A stretch of 11,165 nt of DNA from JTS-RE9 sp964649195 (GTDB taxonomy: Bacteria > Planctomycetota > Phycisphaerae > Phycisphaerales > Phycisphaeraceae), in the NCBI GenBank assembly GCA_964649195.1, contig CAZYPK010000168.1:1-11165 (forward strand), in the 5' to 3' direction. Position 1 is the first letter of the stretch. Each line of letters opens with the position of its first letter. The notes under the pieces are model-generated. The model searched no databases, had not been told where the DNA came from, and saw only the letters and a program-made list of their open reading frames with translations. This document shows, piece after piece, positions 1-8,236 of this stretch. Position numbers and translations under genes: made by a program.

Positions 1-82
1 AAGCCGCCGGAGGTCTTTTTGGGTCCACGACCTGCATGCCGATGTCGCGGGCGTCGGCATCGTTGGATGCCACGGTTATCAT
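1..82 (-). CDS. Possible 5' end of a leftward gene, cut by the window edge
   Basis: A minus-strand frame opens with ATG at 82-80 and stays open to the left edge, giving 27 residues that begin MITVASNDADARDIGMQVVD. The composition (many D, A and V, G/C-ending codons in the middle) looks like coding sequence. No family is recognised. Against it, the start lies only 15 bases from the start of the plus-strand lipoprotein gene, which leaves no room for divergent promoters, and the ribosome binding site is poor. The plus-strand frame of the lipoprotein is also open to the left edge, so the coding strand here is not settled. Low confidence. Confidence 0.25.
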   Translation of the reverse strand, partial: MITVASNDADARDIGMQVVDPKRPPAA

Positions 83-97
83 CACGCTTTCAACCCC

Positions 98-988
98 ATG
101 CGACATCTCCTCTCATCCATCGTCGTGATTGCCGCCTCTTTGCTCGCCGGCTGTCCGACCGCTCAGCCTCTGGTCGTCTGCGGCTGGGACGAAGTCTTCG
201 TCATCGACGTGACGAAGGCGGAACAGGGCGACATCACAAAGCTGTGGAGCTGGCGGGCGAAGGATCGCCCTGAATTGCCGGCGTCGTTCGGCAACGCCTT
301 CCGCACCACCGACGACTGCAAGCCTGTCCTCGGCGGCACAATGATTCTCATCTCTTCGTCCGGCGGCGGCTGCGCCCTGGTCGAATATCCTGGCGGCAAG
401 GTGGTGTGGTACGCCGCCGTGCCCAACGCACACTCCGTGGAACTGTTGCCCGGCGATCGCATCATCGCGGCGGCTTCGGTGAGCCCCAAGGGCAACCGGC
501 TGATGCTCTTCGATATCGCCAGGCCCGATCAGGTGATCTGGGAAGCGCCGCTGCACTCGGCCCACGGCGTCGTGTGGGATGAGAGACGCCAGGCGCTCTG
601 GGCGCTGGGCTTCGACGAGCTGCGCCGCTACGAGCTGCAGGACTGGGCCTCCGCGACGCCGGCGCTCCGATTGCGGGCCAGTCACAAGCTGCCCGACGAT
701 GGCGGACACGACCTGCAAGCGGCGCCGGGCGGCGACGACCTGGTGCTGAGCACGCATAAGCACGTTCACCTGTTTGACCGTGAAAAGCTCGCGTTCCGTC
801 CGCACCCTGAGCTTGGCGACTTCGTCAACGTCAAATGCGTGAGCACGCACCCTGCATCGGGCCGCGTGGCGCATCTGCGCGGTGAAGGGAAGAACTGGTG
901 GACCCGGCGCATCAACCTGCTCGCGCCCATCGGCGAAGTTCACTTGCCTGGCGAGAAGCTCTACAAGGTCCGATGGCTGACGCCGTAG
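98..988 (+). CDS. Predicted lipoprotein with beta-propeller-like sequence (DUF6528-like)
   Basis: This 296-residue protein starts with a lipoprotein signal: MRH, a hydrophobic stretch at residues 4-16, and a lipobox LAGC with the modified cysteine at residue 19. It should therefore be exported and lipid-anchored. The mature part has spaced short beta-rich blocks, including CGWDEVFVID near residue 28 and repeated tryptophan/hydrophobic patches. It lacks catalytic motifs, which suits a small beta-propeller that binds a ligand or glycan. The resemblance to the DUF6528 family is from memory and unconfirmed. ATG at 98 is chosen because it places the signal peptide at the N-terminus. There is no strong Shine-Dalgarno, and the frame is open further upstream to the edge. 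It is followed by 238 bases without a supported gene, so it is probably not in the hsd operon. Confidence 0.75.
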   Translation: MRHLLSSIVVIAASLLAGCPTAQPLVVCGWDEVFVIDVTKAEQGDITKLWSWRAKDRPELPASFGNAFRTTDDCKPVLGGTMILISSSGGGCALVEYPGGKVVWYAAVPNAHSVELLPGDRIIAAASVSPKGNRLMLFDIARPDQVIWEAPLHSAHGVVWDERRQALWALGFDELRRYELQDWASATPALRLRASHKLPDDGGHDLQAAPGGDDLVLSTHKHVHLFDREKLAFRPHPELGDFVNVKCVSTHPASGRVAHLRGEGKNWWTRRINLLAPIGEVHLPGEKLYKVRWLTP

Positions 989-1216
989 TCGTCATCACCA
1001 CGGATTCTTGCCCGCTCAAGCCGTTTATTTAGCCCTCGATCGTCTCCAAACCATCGGCAGGCAAATGTCACAGCCGCTCCCGGCTCATGTCCGGCATGCG
1101 GATGCCCAACCGAGATTTCCCCGGCTTGGTATCTTTCACCCTGACTCAGGTTGAATCGGGGCAACCGGGCAACAGCCACGCCCACCATCAGTTTCATTCC
1201 GCCATGTGACCGTCAC

Positions 1217-1220
1217 GGAG
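1217..1220 (+). promoter_or_regulatory. Ribosome binding site that decides the hsdM start
   Basis: GGAG stands six bases before a GTG codon at 1227. The earlier in-frame GTG at 1206 has no such site in front of it. The protein from 1227 begins MVDNPLASLDKLEADLWEAA, a normal HsdM N-terminus, so 1227 is preferred over the longer reading. Confidence 0.65.
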
Positions 1221-1226
1221 TTTTCA

Positions 1227-3371
1227 GTGGTTGATAATCCGCTCGCTTCACTCGACAAACTCGAAGCCGACCTCTGGGAGGCCGCCGATCAGCTTCGCGC
1301 CAATTCCAAGCTCACCAGCAGCGAATACTGCATGCCCGTGCTCGGCGTGATCTTCCTGCGCCACGCCATGAATCGTTACGAAGCCGCCACCGCTGACATC
1401 AAAGCCAGTCAGGACGCCGGCGCCATGCCCAGGCGAAAGCTCGTGCAGGCCGATTACCTCAAACGCCGCGCCTTGCTCCTGCCCGAAAAAGCCCGCTACG
1501 ACCATCTCGTCTCCCTTCCCGCCGGCAGCGATCTTGGCAAAGCCCTGATCGACGCCATGAACGCCATCGAAGACGACTACCCGCACCTCAAGGGCATCCT
1601 CCCCAAGGAGTTTGGCATCTTCGATCGAGCCGTCCTTGAAGATGTCCTTCGCATCTTCAACCGCGATGCCCTGCGCTGCGCCGGCGGCGATGTCTTTGGC
1701 CGCATCTATGAATACTTCCTCATGAAGTTCGCCATTCAGGGCGCCCAGGACAACGGCGAATTCTTCACGCCGCCTTCCATCGTTCAGCTCATCGTCAACG
1801 TCATCGAGCCAGGCGTCGGTGAACCTGCCGACCCCAAACGCGGCATCACCGTCTTCGATCCCGCCTGCGGCTCCGGCGGCATGTTCGTTCAGTCCTCCTA
1901 CTTCATCGAAAAGATGGGCCTCGACACCGCCCACCGCGTCACCTTCTATGGCCAGGAAAAAACCGGCACCACCATCAAGCTCGCCAAGATGAACCTCGCC
2001 GTCCACGGCCTCGAAGGTGACATCAAAGAAGCCAACACCTTCTATCAGGATGAACACACGCTCTTCGGCAAGTGCGATCGCGTCATGGCCAATCCGCCAT
2101 TCAATGTGGACATGGTCGATGCCGAGAAGGTGAAGGACGATCGCCGCCTTCCCTTCGGTCTGCCCGGCGTCAACAAGGCCAGGAAAGTCTCCAACGGCAA
2201 CTACCTCTGGATTTCCTACTTCTGGTCCTACCTCAACGCCAAGGGCCGCGCCGGCTTTGTCATGTCCAGCCAGTCCTCCAGCGCGGGCCACGGCGAAAAG
2301 GATGTCCGCCGCAAGATCGTCGAGTCAGGCGATGTCGATGTCATGATCGCCATCCGTTCCAACTTTTTCTACACCCGCACCGTCCCCTGCGAACTCTGGT
2401 TCTTCGATCGCGGCAAACCGCAAGCCCGGCGGGACCAGGTGCTCATGCTCGATGGACGTTCCATCTTCCGCAAAGTCAACCGCAAGATTTACGACTTCAC
2501 CCCCGAGCAGCTTTCCAACCTCTCCGCCATCATCTGGCTCCATCGCGGCCAGCGCGATCGCTTCCTGGCGCTCGTCAAGGATTACCTCGGCTCGATCTGC
2601 CGCGAATGCCAGGCCATTCCCGATGCGCTCAAGGCGTTCGATGAATCACATCAGGCGATCACCGATCGTGTCGCAGCATTCCATAAGAACATCAAAGACC
2701 TGCCCGATCTCGATGCGGCCAAGCACCAGGCCTTCGATGAGGCCCGCGCTGAACTGGCTGAATCGGTGAAGGCTTATGCCGGTGATCGCGATGCGCTCAT
2801 CAAGGCGATCGAAGCGTTTCGCAAGACCACCTGCAAGAGCCTGCTCGCAGCCAATGAGAAACAACATGCAGCCCGCAAGGCGTTTGATCCCATCGCCGAG
2901 CGCATCCGGGGTCTGGTGAAACAGGCCGACCTGATCTACAAGGTGGCCGCCCGCACGGCGGACAGCACCGGTGAACTGGCCGCCGATGAAAAAGTGGCGG
3001 AGCATTTTGATCGTCGCGGTCTGTCGAAACTGATCAAAGATCTGGATGCCAAGCGCAAGGATGCTGCCGAGCAGCTCAAGCACGCGGCTTACTTCCACCG
3101 GCAGGTCGCCTGGCTACAGGACCGCTTCCCCGATGCGGAGCTAACCGATGTGCCGGGCCTGGTGAAACGGGTGAGCCGAAAGGAGATCGAAGCCGCCGAC
3201 TGGAGCCTGACGCCGGGGCGCTACGTGGGCGTCGCGCCGGCGGAGACGGATGAGGATTTTGATTTTGAACAGACCATGCGGGATATCCATGTGGAGTTGG
3301 GCAGCTTGAATGATGAGGCTTCTGAGCTTGCAAAACAGATCAATAGTAACTTTGAAGAGTTGTGTGTATGA
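1227..3371 (+). CDS. hsdM: Type I restriction-modification system, DNA methyltransferase subunit M
   Basis: HsdM transfers a methyl group from S-adenosylmethionine to the N6 of adenine in the site chosen by HsdS, and is part of both the M2S methylase and the R2M2S nuclease. In the 714-residue product, an N-terminal helical domain (about 1-140) is followed by the N6-adenine methylase fold. The SAM-binding motif DPACGSGG starts at residue 211 and the catalytic NPPF is at 289-292. Residues from about 435 onward form an extension with long charged helices, probably coiled coil. The extreme C-terminus (WSLTPGRYVGVAP, then an acidic stretch) is typical of HsdM. The usual length is about 480-540, so this is a long form. 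GTG 1227 is chosen by its GGAG site; GTG 1206 would add seven residues. Its stop codon overlaps the hsdS start (ATGA), so translation is probably coupled. Confidence 0.95.
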   Translation: MVDNPLASLDKLEADLWEAADQLRANSKLTSSEYCMPVLGVIFLRHAMNRYEAATADIKASQDAGAMPRRKLVQADYLKRRALLLPEKARYDHLVSLPAGSDLGKALIDAMNAIEDDYPHLKGILPKEFGIFDRAVLEDVLRIFNRDALRCAGGDVFGRIYEYFLMKFAIQGAQDNGEFFTPPSIVQLIVNVIEPGVGEPADPKRGITVFDPACGSGGMFVQSSYFIEKMGLDTAHRVTFYGQEKTGTTIKLAKMNLAVHGLEGDIKEANTFYQDEHTLFGKCDRVMANPPFNVDMVDAEKVKDDRRLPFGLPGVNKARKVSNGNYLWISYFWSYLNAKGRAGFVMSSQSSSAGHGEKDVRRKIVESGDVDVMIAIRSNFFYTRTVPCELWFFDRGKPQARRDQVLMLDGRSIFRKVNRKIYDFTPEQLSNLSAIIWLHRGQRDRFLALVKDYLGSICRECQAIPDALKAFDESHQAITDRVAAFHKNIKDLPDLDAAKHQAFDEARAELAESVKAYAGDRDALIKAIEAFRKTTCKSLLAANEKQHAARKAFDPIAERIRGLVKQADLIYKVAARTADSTGELAADEKVAEHFDRRGLSKLIKDLDAKRKDAAEQLKHAAYFHRQVAWLQDRFPDAELTDVPGLVKRVSRKEIEAADWSLTPGRYVGVAPAETDEDFDFEQTMRDIHVELGSLNDEASELAKQINSNFEELCV

Positions 3372-4507
3372 AGTGGCGGAACCGCACAATCCGTGACCTT
3401 GTAGTACTTCAGCGTGGGTACGACTTGACGGATTCCGAGCGCGAAGATGGCACGGTCCCCGTCATAGGTTCGGCCGGACCGAATGGGTTTCATGCTGTCG
3501 CCCGTGCGCGAGGGCCGGGAGTAACAATCGGCAGGAGCGGCGGTTCGATTGGAAAAGTAACTTTCGTCGAACAGGATTTCTGGCCCCACAATACGTGTAT
3601 CTTCGTCACCGATTTCAAAGGCAACGACGAACGCTTCGTAGCCTATCTGCTCAGTACCCTGGACCTCGCACAGCTCAACTCCGGAGCGGCTCAACCGTCG
3701 TTAAACCGCAACTTCGTCTACGGAGTTCACGTTCGATATCCGGATCCACCTGAACAAGCGCGCATCGGATCCATTCTTTCTTCGTATGAAGCCTTAATCG
3801 AGAACAACACCCGACGGATCGCGCTGCTGGAGCAGGGGGCACGCCACCTGTATGAGGAGTGGTTCGTCCGCCTCCGCTTCCCCGGCCGCGAACACACCCC
3901 CATCACCAACGGCGTGCCGAAGGGGTGGGAACGGAAAAAGCTGATTGAGTTGTGTGCATCCGTCGATTACGGCTACACCGCAAGCGCAGACCTTGAAGCG
4001 GTCGGCCCCAAGTTTCTTCGGATCACAGACATCGTGCCGCCGCTCATTGACTGGTCTGCCGTGCCATTCTGCCCAATTGAAGAGGCTCGCCTGGAAAAAT
4101 TTCGTTTGGGCGAAGGAGATATCGTAATCGCTCGAACCGGTGCAACCGTCGGCTACGCAAAACGATTGCACAAACGGCACCCCGAGGCGGTCTTCGCGTC
4201 TTACTTGGTTCGACTTCGTCCAAGGGCCGATGTTGAAAGTCTGATACTCGGCGTGTTCGTCGAGTCACAGGCCTACAAGGACTACGTTCTGGCGCATGTC
4301 GGCGGAGCCGCACAACCGAATGCAAATGCACAGGTTCTTGCTGCTGCGGAGATACTGATGCCGACGCGAACGATACAACGCCAATTCCGACAATTCGTAG
4401 AGCCTCTGGTTGATCTGAAAGAAATCCTGCAAGTTCAGAACCAGAAACTCCGCGAAGCCCGTGACCTGCTATTGCCGAAACTGATGTCAGGAGAGATCGC
4501 TGTCTGA
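3368..4507 (+). CDS. hsdS: Type I restriction-modification system, specificity subunit S
   Basis: HsdS recognises the split DNA target and holds the M and R subunits together. The 379-residue product has the usual two-halved build. Target-recognition domain 1 is at about 1-125, a conserved helical spacer at about 129-171 (begins EQARIGSILSSYEALIENNT), domain 2 at about 185-335 (contains GPKFLRITDI and GDIVIARTGATVGYA), and a second conserved helix at the end (LREARDLLLPKLMSGE). ATG 3368 overlaps the hsdM stop and has GAAGAG eight bases upstream; a GTG at 3362 would add two residues. The recognition-domain parts are visibly less GC-rich than hsdM and hsdR, as often seen where recognition domains are exchanged between strains. 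Both domains look complete, so a bipartite target is expected, but its sequence cannot be read from here. Confidence 0.95.
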   Translation: MKWRNRTIRDLVVLQRGYDLTDSEREDGTVPVIGSAGPNGFHAVARARGPGVTIGRSGGSIGKVTFVEQDFWPHNTCIFVTDFKGNDERFVAYLLSTLDLAQLNSGAAQPSLNRNFVYGVHVRYPDPPEQARIGSILSSYEALIENNTRRIALLEQGARHLYEEWFVRLRFPGREHTPITNGVPKGWERKKLIELCASVDYGYTASADLEAVGPKFLRITDIVPPLIDWSAVPFCPIEEARLEKFRLGEGDIVIARTGATVGYAKRLHKRHPEAVFASYLVRLRPRADVESLILGVFVESQAYKDYVLAHVGGAAQPNANAQVLAAAEILMPTRTIQRQFRQFVEPLVDLKEILQVQNQKLREARDLLLPKLMSGEIAV

Positions 4508-4523
4508 CGGGAGTGTTTCAGCC

Positions 4524-7500
4524 ATGATCACCGACATCAACAGCGAAGACCGCCTGGTGCAGCAGACCTTTGCCGATCATCTGCATGATCGCCTGGGGTG
4601 GGACAGTGTGTATGCCTACAACAACGAGACCTTCGGCCCGGCTTCCATGCTGGGGCGAGGCAGTGAACGCGAGGTCGTCCTGCTGCGCGACCTGCGCGAG
4701 GCAATCACCCGGCTCAATCCCGCGATGCCCGGTGATGCCATCGAGCAGGCCGTGACGAAGCTCACCCGCTTCGATGCTTCGCGCTCGATGGTGCAGCACA
4801 ACCGCGAGTTCTATGGCTGGGTGCGCGACGGTGTGCCCGTGGAGTATCACGATGATCGCGGCGAGGTGCAGAAGGTCCGCGCCAGGGTGATCGACTTCAC
4901 GAACCCGAAGAGCAATCGCTTTCTGGCGGTGCGAGAGATGAAGATTCAGGGCTTGCAGGTGCCGCACTACAACCGGCGGGCTGATCTGGTCTGTTTCGTG
5001 AACGGGTTGCCGCTGGTGTTCATCGAACTCAAGGCGGTGTATCGCAACATCCGCCGGGGGTTCGAGGACAACCTGTCGGACTACCGCGACACCATCCCGC
5101 ACGCCTTTCATCACAATGCGTTTCTCGTCGTCTCCAACGGCGACAGCGGTCGCTACGGCTCGATCACCAGTCCGTGGGATCACTTCTACGAATGGAAGCG
5201 GCACGATGAGAAGGACGAAGGCGGTGTGGACGCCATGCGACTGCTCGACGGCATGCTGGCGAAGGATCGGCTGCTCGATCTGGTCGAGCATTTTATTCTG
5301 TTCGACGACAGCAAGGCTGGCGCGACGCGCAAGGTGGTGGCGCGGAACCATCAGGTGCTGGGCGTGAACTGCGCGGTGGCGTCGGTGGCGAGACAGGAAA
5401 CGCTCAAGCGCGAGTACCCGCCGGAGGTGCGGCTGCGGTACAAGGCGCCCCAGGTGGCTGTGAACAGCGGAGCCGATGCTTCATCGCTGCCTCTTGTGGA
5501 ACGGGCGCACCCTGACCTGGGCAGGCTCGGTGTGTTCTGGCACACGCAGGGCAGCGGCAAGTCTTATTCGATGGTGTTCTTCACGGAGAAAGTCCGCCGA
5601 ACGATTCCGGGCAACTTCACCTTCCTCGTGATGACGGATCGTGAAGACCTGGATGATCAGATTTACAAATCATTCGTGGGCTGCGGTGTGGTGGATGCCA
5701 AGACCACGCCGCGCGCCGGTTCGGGCGAGCAGCTCAGGCGGATTCTTCAGGAAAATCACCGGTACGTTTTCAGCCTGATTCATAAGTTCAATCAGGAGGT
5801 GACGCCCGATACGCCCTACAGCAGGCGGGATGACATCATCGTGATGTCCGATGAAGCCCATCGCACACAGGCCGGGCGATTTGCGCGGAACATGCGACTG
5901 GCGCTGCCCAACGCGGCGTTCATCGGCTTCACCGGTACGCCGCTGTTCAAGTACGACCACATCACGCGGCGCATTTTCGGCGGTTACGTTTCACGGTATG
6001 ACTTTCGCCGGTCGGAGCAGGATGGGGCGACGGTCAAGCTGGTCTATGAAAGCCGCGGCGAGAAACTGGGGATCACACGGCTGGACCTGAACGATCGAAT
6101 TGCCGAGCGTATCGAGAACGCGGAACTGGACCCGGACCAGACGGCGCATTTGGAAAAGCTGCTGGGCAGGGATTACGAAGTCATCACGGCTGATGACAGG
6201 CTGGACAAGGTGGCGGATGATTTCGTGGAGCACTGCGCGACGCGGTGGGAGAGCGGCAAGTCGCTGCTGGTGTGCATCGACAAGCTGACGTGCGCGCGGA
6301 TGCACCAGCGGATCATGCCGCGCTGGCGGCGGAAGCTGGCGAGTGTGAAGGACACGGTGGCGAAGAAGGAGGCGGAGCTGATCGGATGCGGCGATGCGGA
6401 TGATCGAGCGCGACTGGCGAAGGAAATTGCCTGGTTGCAGGGGCAGGCGGCATGGCTGAATGAGACGTTGATTCAGATCATCATCAGCGAAGGCCAGAAC
6501 GAGGTGCGGGATTTCGACGAGTGGGATTTTGACATTCGGCCTCACCGGCACCTGATGAAGACCGGCTTCGAGACGGCCGACGGCCGGCGGATGGATGTGG
6601 AGACGGCGTTCAAGGATCCGAAGCATCCGTTTCGTGTGGGCATCGTCTGCGCTATGTGGCTGACGGGATTCGATGTTGAATGCCTGGGCACGCTTTACAT
6701 CGACAAGCCGATGAAGGCGCACAACCTGATGCAGGCCATCGCCCGGGCCAACCGCGTCTATCCCGGCAAGGCGTGCGGCGTGATCGTGGATTACAACGGC
6801 ATGCTCAAGAGCCTGCGCGAGGCGCTGGCGCAGTATGCCGTGGGCGATGGCGATGATGCGGAGGGCGGAGATGGCGGCGGCGAAGGGGGAGCCGGCGAAG
6901 ACGGCGGAGGCGAAGTGGTCGCGCCGATCGAGGAAATGGTCGCCTCATTGGTCGAAGCGATCGATGCGACTGAAGGTCACCTGACCGGGTTGGGATTTGA
7001 TCCAAGGTCGCTCGTCGGCTCACGCGGCTTTGCTCGTGTGGAAGGCTTACGCGATGCGGTGAACGCCCTTTACGTTTCCGATGAAGCCAGGCGACGGTTC
7101 GAGATCATGGCGAGGCAGGTGTTTTCACGGTTCAAGTCGCTGCTGATGGAGCCGTCGGTGTTCCGGTATGCCGAGCGCCACGACAACATCGAAACCATCT
7201 ACAAGAAGCTCGAAGAGCGGCGGGACACATCGGACGTCACCGAAGTGCTCAAGGAACTGCACCGGATCATCAACGAAGCCATCGCCGCCGCCGGCGCCGA
7301 GGGCGGCCATACCGAAGGGTTGACCGTTGATCTGAGCACGATCAACTTCGAGAAGCTGCGCGAAGAGTTCGCCAAAAAGGTGAAACGAAAGCACGCGGCA
7401 ATCAAGGACATCCGCGAAGTGGTCGAGGCCAAGCTCATGGCGATGCTTCAGCGCAATCCGACGCGCATGGACCACTACAGGAAGTACCAGGAGATCATCG

Positions 7501-7925
7501 CCAACTACAACCGTGAAAAGGATCGGGCCACGGTTGAACAGACATTCGCCGCGTTGCTTGAGCAGTCGGAGGCCCTGGACCAGGAGCAGCGGCGGGCGGT
7601 GCAGGAAGGATTGAATGAAGATGAGCTGGCGCTGTTTGATCTGCTGAGCAAGGAGAACATTACGAAGGCGGAGCGCGAGAAGGTGAAGCAGGCCAGCCGT
7701 GAACTGTTGGACAAGCTGCTGGCGATCCTGAAGTCGATGGAACACTGGACCCGCAACGTGCAGACGCAAGCGGAGGTCGAAGCGTTCATTCTGGACCATG
7801 TGTACACGATGCTGCCGCGGCCACCGTACACCGAAGACGAGGCACAGTCGGTGGCATCACGCGTTTACGAATATGTGTGGCAGCGCGGGGAGACGGGGAG
7901 CATGTTCGCCCAGGCGGTGGCGTAG
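4524..7925 (+). CDS. hsdR: Type I restriction-modification system, restriction and translocase subunit R
   Basis: HsdR pulls DNA past the bound complex using ATP and cuts it at a distance when the target is unmethylated. The 1133-residue product has the HSDR_N nuclease domain first, with the PD-(D/E)XK residues visible as D154 (RADLVCF) and E168-L-K170 (FIELK). The superfamily 2 motor follows: Walker A TQGSGKS with Lys346, DEAH from Asp443, GFTGTP soon after, and motif VI QAIARANR at 737-744. An acidic glycine-rich linker occupies about 774-797. The last 330 residues are helical and charged, as in the C-terminal domain that joins HsdR to the M2S core. The start has GGGAG ten bases upstream and lies 16 bases after hsdS, so all three genes are probably one transcript. 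No frameshift or missing motif is seen; it should be active. Confidence 0.95.
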   Translation: MITDINSEDRLVQQTFADHLHDRLGWDSVYAYNNETFGPASMLGRGSEREVVLLRDLREAITRLNPAMPGDAIEQAVTKLTRFDASRSMVQHNREFYGWVRDGVPVEYHDDRGEVQKVRARVIDFTNPKSNRFLAVREMKIQGLQVPHYNRRADLVCFVNGLPLVFIELKAVYRNIRRGFEDNLSDYRDTIPHAFHHNAFLVVSNGDSGRYGSITSPWDHFYEWKRHDEKDEGGVDAMRLLDGMLAKDRLLDLVEHFILFDDSKAGATRKVVARNHQVLGVNCAVASVARQETLKREYPPEVRLRYKAPQVAVNSGADASSLPLVERAHPDLGRLGVFWHTQGSGKSYSMVFFTEKVRRTIPGNFTFLVMTDREDLDDQIYKSFVGCGVVDAKTTPRAGSGEQLRRILQENHRYVFSLIHKFNQEVTPDTPYSRRDDIIVMSDEAHRTQAGRFARNMRLALPNAAFIGFTGTPLFKYDHITRRIFGGYVSRYDFRRSEQDGATVKLVYESRGEKLGITRLDLNDRIAERIENAELDPDQTAHLEKLLGRDYEVITADDRLDKVADDFVEHCATRWESGKSLLVCIDKLTCARMHQRIMPRWRRKLASVKDTVAKKEAELIGCGDADDRARLAKEIAWLQGQAAWLNETLIQIIISEGQNEVRDFDEWDFDIRPHRHLMKTGFETADGRRMDVETAFKDPKHPFRVGIVCAMWLTGFDVECLGTLYIDKPMKAHNLMQAIARANRVYPGKACGVIVDYNGMLKSLREALAQYAVGDGDDAEGGDGGGEGGAGEDGGGEVVAPIEEMVASLVEAIDATEGHLTGLGFDPRSLVGSRGFARVEGLRDAVNALYVSDEARRRFEIMARQVFSRFKSLLMEPSVFRYAERHDNIETIYKKLEERRDTSDVTEVLKELHRIINEAIAAAGAEGGHTEGLTVDLSTINFEKLREEFAKKVKRKHAAIKDIREVVEAKLMAMLQRNPTRMDHYRKYQEIIANYNREKDRATVEQTFAALLEQSEALDQEQRRAVQEGLNEDELALFDLLSKENITKAEREKVKQASRELLDKLLAILKSMEHWTRNVQTQAEVEAFILDHVYTMLPRPPYTEDEAQSVASRVYEYVWQRGETGSMFAQAVA
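6843..6914 (+). other. Acidic glycine-rich linker coding segment inside hsdR
   Basis: This stretch encodes about 24 residues made almost only of Gly, Asp, Glu and Ala (residues about 774-797 of HsdR), with GGC/GGA/GAG/GAT-type codons repeated imperfectly. It lies just after helicase motif VI and before the helical C-terminal domain, where a flexible hinge is plausible. It probably arose by codon slippage; it remains in frame. Confidence 0.7.
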
Positions 7926-7958
7926 GTGAAAGTCACATCCCGCTGCCCGTCGTGATTC

Positions 7959-8007
7959 GGTGACTGGTCGTGCTGTTGCATACCTTATCGTCGTTCCAGT
8001 CGTCACC
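7959..8007. repeat. Imperfect inverted repeat between convergent genes
   Basis: GGTGACTGG at 7959-7967 can pair with CCAG...TCACC at 7996-8007, leaving a three-base bulge and a loop of about 28 bases. It sits between the hsdR stop and the stop of the leftward methyltransferase remnant, where a two-way terminator would be useful. The long loop and the absence of a T-run make it a weak terminator candidate. Confidence 0.25.
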
Positions 8008-8236
8008 TGGTCCGGCGATGCCGAAGTCTTGGCGCCCTTTGAATGAATAAATAGTCTGGGAACGCGTCAATGACCCTGTAGCAACCATTGCCAAAAGATA
8101 TCACTCGTTCCCGATCCGCGTCGCATAGGTTCACATACTCAACCGGAACAACAGCCGGGTATTCCAACGTGACAGGGTAGGAATCCAAGACCTGTGGTGC
8201 CAATCCCTCGACATCGACGATAAGCACGTCAACTCG
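8003..8236 (-). pseudogene. C-terminal remnant of an FkbM-type methyltransferase
   Basis: The last 77 or so residues of this leftward frame read RVDVLIVDVEGLAPQVLDSY, then PAVVPVEYVNLCDADRERV and a C-terminal GCYRVIDAFPDYLFI. That is the pattern of the C-terminal half of FkbM-family SAM-dependent methyltransferases (the D-x-E-G block, then the E-x-V/H-x-L strand). The N-terminal half with the glycine-rich SAM loop is absent, so the piece cannot be active alone. It is joined directly to the glycosyltransferase remnant upstream: the switch happens near 8236, where codon use also becomes less G/C-ending. FkbM enzymes usually modify sugars or surface glycans, matching the glycosyltransferase next to it. 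Family assignment is by eye. Confidence 0.6.

Noticed and set aside
113..943. Long minus-strand open frame (276 codons) opposite the lipoprotein
   Set aside because: It is arginine/valine/alanine-rich shadow sequence of the plus-strand gene, which has a signal peptide and sensible composition.
1087..1209. 40-codon plus-strand frame ending just before hsdM (starts MSGMRMPNRDFPG)
   Set aside because: Too short, no ribosome binding site and no recognisable family; the 989-1226 gap shows nothing else I can support.
1248..2291. Long minus-strand open frame (347 codons) opposite hsdM
   Set aside because: Composition is that of an antisense shadow; the plus strand encodes complete methylase motifs in the same place.
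4518..5351. Minus-strand open frame (277 codons) opposite the start of hsdR
   Set aside because: Shadow of the GC-rich hsdR codons; hsdR has its nuclease motif here.
5991..6722. Minus-strand open frame (243 codons) opposite the hsdR motor domain
   Set aside because: Antisense shadow with no recognisable motif.
7926..8002. Intrinsic terminator after hsdR
   Set aside because: The only inverted repeat is bulged, has a long loop and no T-run; kept only as a low-confidence repeat.
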